Program-made: the position numbers and the translations under genes | NCBI GenBank assembly: GCA_041580155.1 | Contig: JBFGEI010000162.1 | Coordinates: 1 to 6,956 of the forward strand | Source of the DNA: Limimaricola sp041580155 | GTDB lineage: Bacteria; Pseudomonadota; Alphaproteobacteria; Rhodobacterales; Rhodobacteraceae | Reading direction: 5' to 3' | DNA length: 6,956 bases | In this document: one piece after another, positions 1 to 5,383 of the stretch | Layout: each line of letters starts with the position of its first letter | How positions within the stretch are numbered: the stretch's first letter is position 1 | Notes under the pieces: model-generated | What the model saw: only the letters and a program-made list of their open reading frames with translations | What the model was told of the DNA's origin: nothing | Databases searched by the model: none

Positions 1-947
1 TCGATCGCGCCGATCAGGCTGCGCGCCATCGGCGCCCAGCTTTCCGCCAGCGGCGCGCGGGTGCCCGAGGTCGGCGGGATCGCCAGCAGATCCTCGCCCG
101 GCAGCATGTCGTCATGAACTACCACCGACACGTCCTGCGGCACGCGCAGCCCGAGCATCGACAGCGTGCCGTAAAGCCCCTTGGCCAGCAGCATGTTGCC
201 GGTCACGAAGGCGGTGGGGCGGGGGCCGCCCTCGGTCATCATCCGGAACCCGCTTTTTGCGCCGAAGGCCTCGGTCATCGGGCCGCTGGCGTAAAGGCCC
301 GGGTCGAAATCGATGCCGGCTTCTTGCAGCGCCGCGATGTAGCCCTCGCGGCGGCGCGCCACATAGGACATCTCGGCGAGACCGTTCAGGAAGCCGATCC
401 GGCGATGGCCGCGGTCGATCAGCATCCGCGTCAGGTCTTGGCCGACCGCGAAGTTGTCGAGATCGAAATACGGGTAGTCGGGCGCGGCTTCGGTGCGGCC
501 ATGCACCACGAAGGGCACGCCGCGCTGGCGCAGGTAGTCGATCCGGCGGTCCCCGAGCTGCGGTTCGATCAGCAGGAACCCGTCGAGCGAGCCGCCGTCG
601 ATCAGCCGCCGGTGCACCTTGACCATGTCTTCGCCATCCTCGGCGGCGTGCAGCACGAACAGCCGGCCGCTGCGCGAGAACTCGGCCGACAAGCCGCGGA
701 CCATCAACACGAACAGGTTGTCGCGCGGCGTCGAATCCTGCGGCGGCAGCACCAGCCCGACGATGCCGGAATGGCCCGAGGCCAGCTTGCGGGCCGACAG
801 GTTGGGCTGGTAGTTCAGGTCTTTCGCGGCCTGGCGGACCCGGGCCTTGGTGTCGGCGCTGACGTCGGAGTGATCGTTCAGCGCCCGGCTGACCTGGGTG
901 ACCGACAGCCCGATGCGGGCGCTGATATCCTTGAGGGTGGCAGACAT
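1..947 (-). CDS. LacI-family transcriptional regulator (partial, C-terminus beyond window)
   Basis: This is a DNA-binding regulator of the LacI/GalR family, which typically senses a sugar or related small molecule and controls uptake or catabolic genes. The N-terminus carries the classic helix-turn-helix (residues about 4-23, TLKDISARIGLSVTQVSRAL). It is followed by the hinge NLSARKLASG, with Leu55 in the position of the minor-groove-intercalating leucine. A periplasmic-binding-protein-like effector domain starts near residue 61 (GIVGLVLP). About 315 residues are visible, against a usual family length of 330-350, so only the last few tens are missing at the left edge. The ATG at 947 is preceded by a good ribosome-binding site (AGGAG). 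It lies 70 bp downstream of the fliJ-like stop on the same strand. It may mark the edge of the motility locus and probably regulates genes outside the window. The specific ligand cannot be assigned; an alpha-glucoside (AglR-like) regulator is one possibility. Confidence 0.93.
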   Translation of the reverse strand, partial: MSATLKDISARIGLSVTQVSRALNDHSDVSADTKARVRQAAKDLNYQPNLSARKLASGHSGIVGLVLPPQDSTPRDNLFVLMVRGLSAEFSRSGRLFVLHAAEDGEDMVKVHRRLIDGGSLDGFLLIEPQLGDRRIDYLRQRGVPFVVHGRTEAAPDYPYFDLDNFAVGQDLTRMLIDRGHRRIGFLNGLAEMSYVARRREGYIAALQEAGIDFDPGLYASGPMTEAFGAKSGFRMMTEGGPRPTAFVTGNMLLAKGLYGTLSMLGLRVPQDVSVVVHDDMLPGEDLLAIPPTSGTRAPLAESWAPMARSLIGAI

Positions 948-984
948 TCGAGGCTCCTGACCCGCCGCGCCGCATCCTGTCAAG

Positions 985-998
985 CCGAAGCGCTTCGG
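985..998. promoter_or_regulatory. Candidate LacI-family operator (perfect palindrome)
   Basis: CCGAAGCGCTTCGG is a perfect 14-bp palindrome with a central CG, the symmetry and core (AAGCGCTT) typical of LacI/GalR-family operators. It lies 38-51 bp upstream of the lacI-type start codon at 947, where an autoregulatory site would be expected. On the minus strand a TTGACA hexamer (983-978) directly follows it. However, a -10 placed 17 bp further on would fall on the ribosome-binding site, so I do not call that hexamer a promoter. Confidence 0.5.
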
Positions 999-1017
999 GC
1001 AAGCGCCGTCGCGGGGC

Positions 1018-1443
1018 TCAGTGCGGATCGCGGCCCCAGCGCAGCAGCAGTTGCTCTTCCATCTCGGCGGTCTCGCGGGCCTGTTGCGCGGCGCGCTGCC
1101 GCGCGGCTTCGCGCGCCGCGACGGCGGCGAAGGTCTTCATCTCGCGGAACCCCTCGCGGACCCGCTCCTCGAGCACCGTCTCGCGCGGGGTCAGCTTGGC
1201 GCGGGCGGCCTCGGCGGCGCCGATCTCAGCCCGGACCGCGCGGATGTAGCTGCCGACATAGGGCGCCGCCTCGATCGAGACGATATGCGCCTCGCGGGCC
1301 AGGTCGTCGTGCATCTGGTCGCGGCGCCGCTCCAGCTCGGCGATCCTGGCGCGCAGCTGGCCAAGCTCGGTCGCGGCGCCCTCGATCTCGTGCTTGCTGA
1401 GCCGCTCGAGCAGCGCCAGCGCCCGCTGACGGCGGCTAGCCAC
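1018..1443 (-). CDS. fliJ: FliJ-like coiled-coil flagellar export protein
   Basis: This 141-residue protein is highly charged and rich in Ala, Arg and Glu. Long heptad-like helices cover nearly its whole length, and it has no signal peptide or membrane segment. FliJ, a roughly 140-150-residue antiparallel coiled coil, is the cytoplasmic stalk of the flagellar type III export ATPase FliI and also handles export chaperones. Length, composition and position downstream of motA fit that family. Sequence identity in FliJ is always low, so the call rests on fold-like features and context. The start is a GTG at 1443 that overlaps the end of the upstream 87-residue gene by 8 bp, which indicates translational coupling within the motA operon. 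No fliI lies in the window. It could instead be another flagellar coiled-coil protein. Confidence 0.55.
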   Translation of the reverse strand: MASRRQRALALLERLSKHEIEGAATELGQLRARIAELERRRDQMHDDLAREAHIVSIEAAPYVGSYIRAVRAEIGAAEAARAKLTPRETVLEERVREGFREMKTFAAVAAREAARQRAAQQARETAEMEEQLLLRWGRDPH

Positions 1444-1699
1444 CGTGGCTGTCCGGCGCCGCGGCCGCCGGCTCGGCGGTGGGGGCCGGGCCGGTCTGCG
1501 CCAGAAGCGCGGCGCGCATCCGGGCCAGGATGTCTTGCGGGAAGGCGTTGCGCAGCTCGGGCAGGGTGATCGGCACCGGGGTCGCGCCGATCGTCGGCTG
1601 CGCCGCGGCCGGCGGCTCGGCGGCCGGTGGCGCGGCGGCGGCCGGGCCGGCCAGCGCCAGCAGAAGCGCTACGGCGCAATGGCGGGGCCGGGGGGTCAT
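1436..1699 (-). CDS. Small exported Ala/Pro-rich protein of the motA operon (unknown function)
   Basis: This 87-residue protein is not recognised. It begins with a short basic stretch (MTPRPRH), then a hydrophobic core (CAVALLLALAG) and an Ala-rich cleavage-like region ending near residue 23. That pattern indicates a Sec signal peptide. Cys8 sits inside the hydrophobic region without a lipobox, so it is not an obvious lipoprotein. Low-complexity Ala/Pro segments flank one more ordered piece (about residues 44-69, ITLPELRNAFPQDILARMRA) that could be an amphipathic helix. The start codon overlaps the motA stop in an ATGA arrangement (1696-1699), and its stop overlaps the fliJ-like GTG start, so the three genes look translationally coupled. 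An AAGGA sits about 12 bases upstream. A role in the periplasm near the stator is possible, but that is inferred from context only. Confidence 0.7.
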   Translation of the reverse strand: MTPRPRHCAVALLLALAGPAAAAPPAAEPPAAAQPTIGATPVPITLPELRNAFPQDILARMRAALLAQTGPAPTAEPAAAAPDSHGG

Positions 1700-2562
1700 G
1701 CCGCGGGCAGTTCCTTCTGCGCCGCCTCGACCTTGTAGAAGTCGGGCTGCATGCTGGTCGGGATGTTGCCGCGGCCGATCTCGACGCAGATGTTCGGCGG
1801 GTGGTTCGCCACCATCGCCACGAAGATGTCGCGAATGATCATGTAGAACGCGCCGTCCTCGTCCTCGATCTGCTTCAGCCGCCCCGAGATCGGCTGCACC
1901 AGGCAGTAGGCCAGGAACACCCCGAGGAAGGTGCCGACCAGCGCGCCGCCGATCATCTTGCCGAGCACCGCGGGCGGCTGGTCGATCGAGGACATCGTTT
2001 TGATCACGCCCAGAACCGCCGCGACGATGCCGATCGCCGGCAGGCCGTCGGCCATGGTCTGGATCGCCCCGGCCGAGGCCAGCGCCTCCTTGTGGTGCTT
2101 CTTGATCTTGCGGTTGATCACGTCCTCGGTCTGGTACTTGTCGTCGAAGTTCATCGACAGCATCCGGAAGCTGTCGGTGATCAGCTCGGTGGCGAAGTGG
2201 TCCTTCAGGATCGCCGGGTAGCGCTGGAAGATGGGGCTGTTCTCGGGCGTCTCGATATGCTCGTCGAGCGCCAGGATGCCCTTGCTTTTGTACAGCCGGG
2301 CCAGCTCGTACATCAGGTTCAGCAGGCTTTCGTAATGCGCGGCCTTCCACTTCGAGCCCTTCATCACCTTGACGAAGCCGCGGCCCGAGCTTTTCAGCAC
2401 CGAGAACGAGTTGGCGATGACGAAGGCGCCGGCCGAGGCGCCGCCGATCATCATGCCTTCGAAGGGCAGCGCGTGCAGCACGATGTCCATCTTGCCGCCG
2501 GATAGCATGAACCCGCCGAAGACAAGCCCGAAGACCATCAAGAAGCCAAGGATCACTGTCAT
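1696..2562 (-). CDS. motA: Flagellar motor stator protein MotA
   Basis: MotA is the inner-membrane subunit that, with MotB, forms the ion-conducting stator turning the flagellar rotor. The 288-residue product matches the usual length and layout. Two N-terminal membrane helices lie at about 1-20 and 33-52. A large cytoplasmic domain follows, with the conserved stretch ALDEHIETPENSPIF (98-112) facing the rotor protein FliG. Two further membrane helices lie at about 173-192 and 201-222. DGLPAIGIVAAVLGVI contains Pro175, equivalent to E. coli Pro173, and LGKMIGGALVGTFLG is the other family signature; Pro224 matches the second functional proline. The start ATG at 2562 has an AGGTG ribosome-binding site seven bases upstream. 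It is the first gene of the motA / 87-residue / fliJ-like operon and is transcribed away from the AT-rich intergenic region. Its partner motB is on the other strand 3.4 kb away rather than next to it. Confidence 0.96.
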   Translation of the reverse strand: MTVILGFLMVFGLVFGGFMLSGGKMDIVLHALPFEGMMIGGASAGAFVIANSFSVLKSSGRGFVKVMKGSKWKAAHYESLLNLMYELARLYKSKGILALDEHIETPENSPIFQRYPAILKDHFATELITDSFRMLSMNFDDKYQTEDVINRKIKKHHKEALASAGAIQTMADGLPAIGIVAAVLGVIKTMSSIDQPPAVLGKMIGGALVGTFLGVFLAYCLVQPISGRLKQIEDEDGAFYMIIRDIFVAMVANHPPNICVEIGRGNIPTSMQPDFYKVEAAQKELPAA

Positions 2563-2587
2563 CGTCTTACACCTGTATCGTCTGTCT

Positions 2588-2605
2588 CCGGCCCGGGGCG
2601 GCCGG
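2588..2605. repeat. GC-rich inverted repeat in the motA leader
   Basis: CCGGCC and GGCCGG arms (6 bp each) are separated by six bases. The repeat lies 26-43 bp upstream of the motA start, between the AT-rich block and the ribosome-binding site. It would form a hairpin in the motA leader if transcription begins in the AT-rich block. In a genome this GC-rich, such a short repeat may be chance. Confidence 0.3.
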
Positions 2606-2607
2606 CA

Positions 2608-2688
2608 TTTGCAAGGTTAAGGTGATAAGGATAATTGACATAAACTCAAGTATAAACAAGAATAGACGGCAGCGTATCTACGATAAAA
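2608..2688. promoter_or_regulatory. AT-rich divergent regulatory island between motA and the 436-residue gene
   Basis: This roughly 80-bp block is strikingly AT-rich against the GC-rich surroundings and contains about ten TpA steps. It should hold the promoters of both divergent genes. MucR/Ros proteins bind AT-rich DNA with TpA steps (known for the family), and two mucR-like genes lie 2.3 kb away, so it is a plausible target. It contains one TTAACC on the motA strand (2620-2615), a half-site like that of CtrA, but no full TTAA-N7-TTAA site. Confidence 0.5.
2635..2663 (+). promoter_or_regulatory. Candidate sigma70-type promoter for the 436-residue gene
   Basis: A perfect TTGACA (2635-2640) is followed after 17 bp by AAGAAT (2658-2663), which matches four of six positions of TATAAT. 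Transcription would start near 2670, about 30 bp before the ATG at 2701. A TATAAA (2651-2656) is also present but is only 10 bp from the -35. The call rests on motif matching within the AT-rich block. Confidence 0.35.
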
Positions 2689-2700
2689 CGGCGGATCCGG

Positions 2701-4011
2701 ATGAACAGCGTTGAAACCCTCGCATATTTTCTCGAGGAAGAGACCCTGCGGGGGCTGCTGCCGGGCTGGCCCGGCGGCATGAACCTGGTGCTGTGCCTCG
2801 ACGACGCCGGCAAGTGCGACCTGATCGTGCATCACCGCGACGAAACCGAACGGGTGCTGACCCGGCTGGCCCGCGAGCATTACGAGATCGACAGCCTGCT
2901 CAGCGTCAGCCCGGCGGTCGATGGCTACCCAACGCGCAAGATCCTGTTTTCCGAAGAGCAACAGTTGCTGATGCTGGTCGCCGAGGCGGAGAATCTCGAC
3001 GAGGTCGCGTATGATTACGCGATCAACTACCGGTTCGCCTGCGACGAGGGGCTCGATCCCGACCTGGTGACAGGCGGCCGGTCGGTCCGGCTCGACGATT
3101 CGGATCTCGACGAGTTCGCCGACGAGATTGCCGCGCCGCTGCCGGCCGCGCCCGTCGCGATGCCGCCCGAACCGGCACGGCAAGCCGCCGCCGCGTCGCG
3201 CCCGCCGATCGTGGTCCGCCGCAGCGACAGCGCGCCGCAGCCCGAGCCGCAGAATGTCGCCGATGCGCCCGAGGCCGCGCCCGCGGTCCGGCGGGTCGAG
3301 CCGACCTTCGGCCGCAAGGTCGGGGTCAGCTTCGGCGACCTGCGGCTGCCCAAGCTGACCGCCTCGCGGCAGGTCGAACCGGCCGCCGTGACCGTCGCGG
3401 CGCCGTCGGTCCCGACCTCGGTGCCGCCGGCGCCGCCGCAGCGCCAGGCCGAGCCCGACACCCGCGAGGAGCTGCCGTTCGGATTCGAAAGCGTCGTCGG
3501 CGCCGGCAACCGCGACTGCCACTTCGTCGAGGCCGAGATCTACGGCCACGGCGGCCGGATCCGGCTGGTGCTCGACCCGACCCGCATTCACGTCGACGAT
3601 CTGCCGATCCAGGTCGAGCGGGTCGGCCACAACGTCGATTTCAGCCGGTTCGCGCTGCCGCGCGGCCTGCTCGAGGATTGGCAGCCGGGGCAGGCGGCGG
3701 TGTTCGAGATGACCAAGGAGCAGTTTCCGACCGTGCTGTCGCAGCTCTACCGGTCGCAGCCGCATGCCGCGGCGGTGACGGTGACCCGGCGCGGCGTTTT
3801 CGTGACCCCGATGGGGGCGCTGGCGCAGCCGGTGTCGCGGATCGCGCCGCAGCGTCTGGCGCTGGGTTGGCTGGCGCGGCAGCTGCGGGCCGCGGTCGGC
3901 GCCACCGGGGCGACGGCGCTTCTGGCGCTGACGCTGCATGGTGCGATCGACGCCCCGGCCGCCGCGATCACCCAGCCAGCGGCGGGTTCGCAGCCCGGCG
4001 TGTCGCTCTGA
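2701..4011 (+). CDS. Unknown tail-anchored protein in the motility locus
   Basis: I do not recognise this 436-residue protein. It has four parts. An N-terminal, probably folded acidic domain covers about 1-142 (it begins MNSVETLAYFLEEETLRGLL and has no signal peptide). A Pro/Ala/Arg-rich, probably disordered linker covers about 143-272. A second folded region covers about 273-385 (ELPFGFESVVGAG through VTVTRRGVFVTPMGAL) and looks beta-rich. A single hydrophobic segment lies at about 397-416 (AAVGATGATALLALTLHGAI), preceded by Arg393 and Arg396 and followed by about 20 polar residues. Arginines on the N-terminal side suggest that the bulk is cytoplasmic, with the short tail in the periplasm. 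The ribosome-binding site is weak (GGCGGA about five bases upstream). The gene is divergent from motA and convergent with the response regulator after 14 bp. The setting between motA and motB suggests, but does not prove, a motility role. Confidence 0.85.
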   Translation: MNSVETLAYFLEEETLRGLLPGWPGGMNLVLCLDDAGKCDLIVHHRDETERVLTRLAREHYEIDSLLSVSPAVDGYPTRKILFSEEQQLLMLVAEAENLDEVAYDYAINYRFACDEGLDPDLVTGGRSVRLDDSDLDEFADEIAAPLPAAPVAMPPEPARQAAAASRPPIVVRRSDSAPQPEPQNVADAPEAAPAVRRVEPTFGRKVGVSFGDLRLPKLTASRQVEPAAVTVAAPSVPTSVPPAPPQRQAEPDTREELPFGFESVVGAGNRDCHFVEAEIYGHGGRIRLVLDPTRIHVDDLPIQVERVGHNVDFSRFALPRGLLEDWQPGQAAVFEMTKEQFPTVLSQLYRSQPHAAAVTVTRRGVFVTPMGALAQPVSRIAPQRLALGWLARQLRAAVGATGATALLALTLHGAIDAPAAAITQPAAGSQPGVSL

Positions 4012-4025
4012 CCCGCGCGCTGCGA

Positions 4026-4709
4026 TCAGGCCGAGGCGACGGCCGCGGTTTCGGTGTCGAGCACGTAGCCTTCCGAGCGGATGGTGCGGACCGTGTAGCG
4101 CGGTCCGGGCACCGCCTGCAGCTTCTTGCGGATCTTGGTGATATGCACGTCGAACTTGCGGTCGCCGTAGATCCAGTCGCAATCGTCGAGATGCCGCGAC
4201 AGCTGGTTGCGGGTCACGATGCCGCCCTTGTTGCTGAACAGCAGTCGGACGATCTCGGTCTCGACCGGGGTCAGCCCGGCGGCGGTCAGGAACGCTTCCT
4301 GCAGCTCGCGGCGCCGCGCCGTGGCCTCGGCCGCCTGGCGCAACCGCAGCTCGAGCCTTGCGGCGAACTCGCCAGGGGCGAAGCCCGGGCGCAGCACGTC
4401 GTCGGCGCCGGCGGCGAAGGCGTGGCCGACGCTGTCGGCGTCGTCGGCGTGGTCGATCACCAGGATCACGACGCCCGGCGCCCGATCTCGGCAGTGCCGC
4501 ACCAGCCCGGCGATCCGGCCGCGCGGGTCGCGCATCCCGACGACCAGCAGCCCGCCCTCGATCTCTGCCAGCTGCGCCGCCAGCGCGTCGTCGCAGCTGG
4601 GCCGGGCGGCGACGCGATGCGTCGCGGCCTGTTGGAGCTGCGCGGCCAACCGCTCTCGCAAGCCCGAATCCGGTTCGATCACGACGGCGAGCGGCTGCGT
4701 TTCAGACAT
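4026..4709 (-). CDS. OmpR-type orphan response regulator with degenerate receiver
   Basis: This 227-residue protein joins a receiver-like domain (about 7-125) to a winged-helix DNA-binding domain (about 146-218). The DNA-binding half is canonical: LTPVETEIVRLLFSNKGGIV, then the recognition helix region RKFDVHITKIRKKL and the wing IRSEGYVL. The receiver has lost its catalytic residues. Gly58 occupies the phosphoacceptor Asp position (VVGMRDP, where the family has D-x-x-x-P), Ile85 replaces the conserved Thr/Ser, and the Lys-Pro motif reads RPGF. Only part of the acidic pocket (Glu12, Asp14) remains. It probably acts without phosphorylation. No histidine kinase is adjacent. I chose the ATG at 4709 because the receiver fold begins right after it; an in-frame extension to 4838 adds only non-receiver sequence. 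Rem/FtcR, orphan OmpR-type flagellar regulators of rhizobia and Brucella, are possible functional analogues. Confidence 0.88.
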   Translation of the reverse strand: MSETQPLAVVIEPDSGLRERLAAQLQQAATHRVAARPSCDDALAAQLAEIEGGLLVVGMRDPRGRIAGLVRHCRDRAPGVVILVIDHADDADSVGHAFAAGADDVLRPGFAPGEFAARLELRLRQAAEATARRRELQEAFLTAAGLTPVETEIVRLLFSNKGGIVTRNQLSRHLDDCDWIYGDRKFDVHITKIRKKLQAVPGPRYTVRTIRSEGYVLDTETAAVASA

Positions 4710-4739
4710 TCTGTCCAATATCCCGAGGTTGAGGGCGCG

Positions 4740-4750
4740 GCATGACATGC
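4740..4750. repeat. Short inverted repeat upstream of the response regulator
   Basis: GCATG-A-CATGC is a perfect 5+1+5 inverted repeat located 31-41 bp before the response-regulator start, where an autoregulatory operator could lie. It is short enough to be chance. Confidence 0.25.
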
Positions 4751-4875
4751 AACCAAGGTCATGGCCAGACTTCGCCCGCCACACCCCGTCAAAACACGCG
4801 ACGTCGGCCGCCGCACCTGCGGGACCGGGTCGCAACAACTCGTAAACGCCAAGCGATGCATAGCCTTTATCCGGC

Positions 4876-4890
4876 GTTCACCTCAAGTTC
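4876..4890 (+). promoter_or_regulatory. LexA-box-like direct repeat GTTC-N7-GTTC
   Basis: Two GTTC tetramers (4876-4879 and 4887-4890) are separated by exactly seven bases (ACCTCAA). GTTC-N7-GTTC is the established LexA (SOS) box of alphaproteobacteria, including Rhodobacter. It lies 70-84 bp upstream of the first mucR-like start and about 167 bp upstream of the divergent response-regulator start. The match is exact at the eight specified positions, but it is a short motif and partly overlaps an inverted repeat. Confidence 0.4.
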
Positions 4891-4902
4891 CTACATAGGA
4901 AC
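4887..4902. repeat. Perfect inverted repeat, candidate operator upstream of the mucR-like pair
   Basis: GTTCCTA-CA-TAGGAAC is a perfect 7+2+7 inverted repeat centred about 65 bp upstream of the mucR-like start at 4960. Its position and symmetry suit a dimeric regulator binding near the promoter. Its left arm shares the second GTTC of the LexA-like motif, so one of the two readings may be incidental. MucR itself is not known for palindromic sites. Confidence 0.45.
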
Positions 4903-4959
4903 CGGGCGGCATCGACCTGCGACAGAATCTCGCGCCTCGGGCGACTCGGAAGGACCAAG

Positions 4960-5229
4960 ATGACCAGCGACGACCAGCCGCCGGACGACCGGGCGCCACC
5001 GCGGCCCGCGGTGCCGATTTCGGAAAGCGTGACGCCGAATTTCCTGATCTGCCTCGAGACCGGGCTCAGATTGGTGCTGCTGCGCCGCCACATCACCCAG
5101 AGGTTGCGCCTGACGCCCGAGCAGTATCGCGAGAAGTGGGGTTTGCCGGCGGAGTACCCGATGGCGGCCCCGAACTACGCTTGTCGGCGCAACAGATCTT
5201 TGCCGATGGACACGACAAAGAAGAGTTGA
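4960..5229 (+). CDS. Short MucR/Ros-family protein lacking the N-terminal domain and two zinc ligands
   Basis: This 89-residue protein is clearly of the MucR/Ros family: PAVPISESVTPNFLICLE, then LTPEQYREKWGLPAEYPM and APNYA match the conserved DNA-binding domain. The family zinc site is Cys-x2-Cys-x9-His-x4-His. Here Cys31 and His44 remain, but the second Cys is Thr34 and the last His is Leu49. Only about 15-20 residues precede the domain, so the N-terminal oligomerisation region of ordinary MucR (total about 140-150 residues) is absent. The C-terminus stops soon after APNYA, without the usual I-GLG-R/K tail. Some Ros homologues in Mesorhizobium lack zinc and still fold and bind DNA, so it need not be dead. 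The ribosome-binding site GGAAGG is well placed before ATG 4960. It heads a tandem pair with the full-length paralogue. It could be a competitor of that paralogue or a decaying copy. Confidence 0.88.
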   Translation: MTSDDQPPDDRAPPRPAVPISESVTPNFLICLETGLRLVLLRRHITQRLRLTPEQYREKWGLPAEYPMAAPNYACRRNRSLPMDTTKKS

Positions 5230-5250
5230 GGCTTGAACCGAACTGTGCAA

Positions 5251-5282
5251 GGATAGTTGAATATCCGCTGAAGAATTCAGCG
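5251..5282. repeat. Two abutting inverted repeats between the mucR-like genes
   Basis: GGATA-GTTGAA-TATCC (5251-5266) and CGCTGAA-GAA-TTCAGCG (5266-5282) are perfect inverted repeats sharing one base. They begin 22 bp after the first mucR-like stop and lie about 100-130 bp before the start of the second. The stretch is locally AT-rich. They could be operator sites, such as MucR autoregulation, or RNA hairpins attenuating read-through; neither is followed by a T-run. The rest of the 154-bp gap shows only the ribosome-binding site of the next gene. Confidence 0.4.
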
Positions 5283-5383
5283 TTCCGGCTCGGGTCCCGC
5301 AGCAGCGGCGTCCCGGTGGATCGGCGGCGTGTGACTGTCGGACGGTGCTCCGGAAATGGCTTTCCCGCAGTAGGGGGTGTGAC

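Noticed and set aside
978..983. TTGACA on the minus strand as the -35 of the lacI-family gene
   Set aside because: A -10 at normal spacing would fall at 955-960, which is the ribosome-binding site (TCAGGA), so transcription would start at or near the start codon despite a good Shine-Dalgarno sequence.
114..1400. A 428-residue plus-strand open frame over the lacI-family and fliJ-like genes
   Set aside because: It is the reverse shadow of a clear LacI-family protein, with no ribosome-binding site or recognisable motif.
2615..2620. CtrA binding site upstream of motA
   Set aside because: Only a single TTAACC half-site is present; no second TTAA lies seven bases away, and I saw no other TTAA tetramer in the window.
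2617..4182. A 521-residue open frame on the minus strand opposite the 436-residue gene
   Set aside because: The plus-strand frame has a clear domain layout and linker, while the minus frame is low-complexity Arg/Gly/Asp sequence crossing from the response-regulator gene into the AT-rich intergenic region.
4898..4923. GGAAC as the -35 of an EcfG-type stress promoter
   Set aside because: The matching CGTT -10 element is absent at 16-17 bp spacing on either strand.
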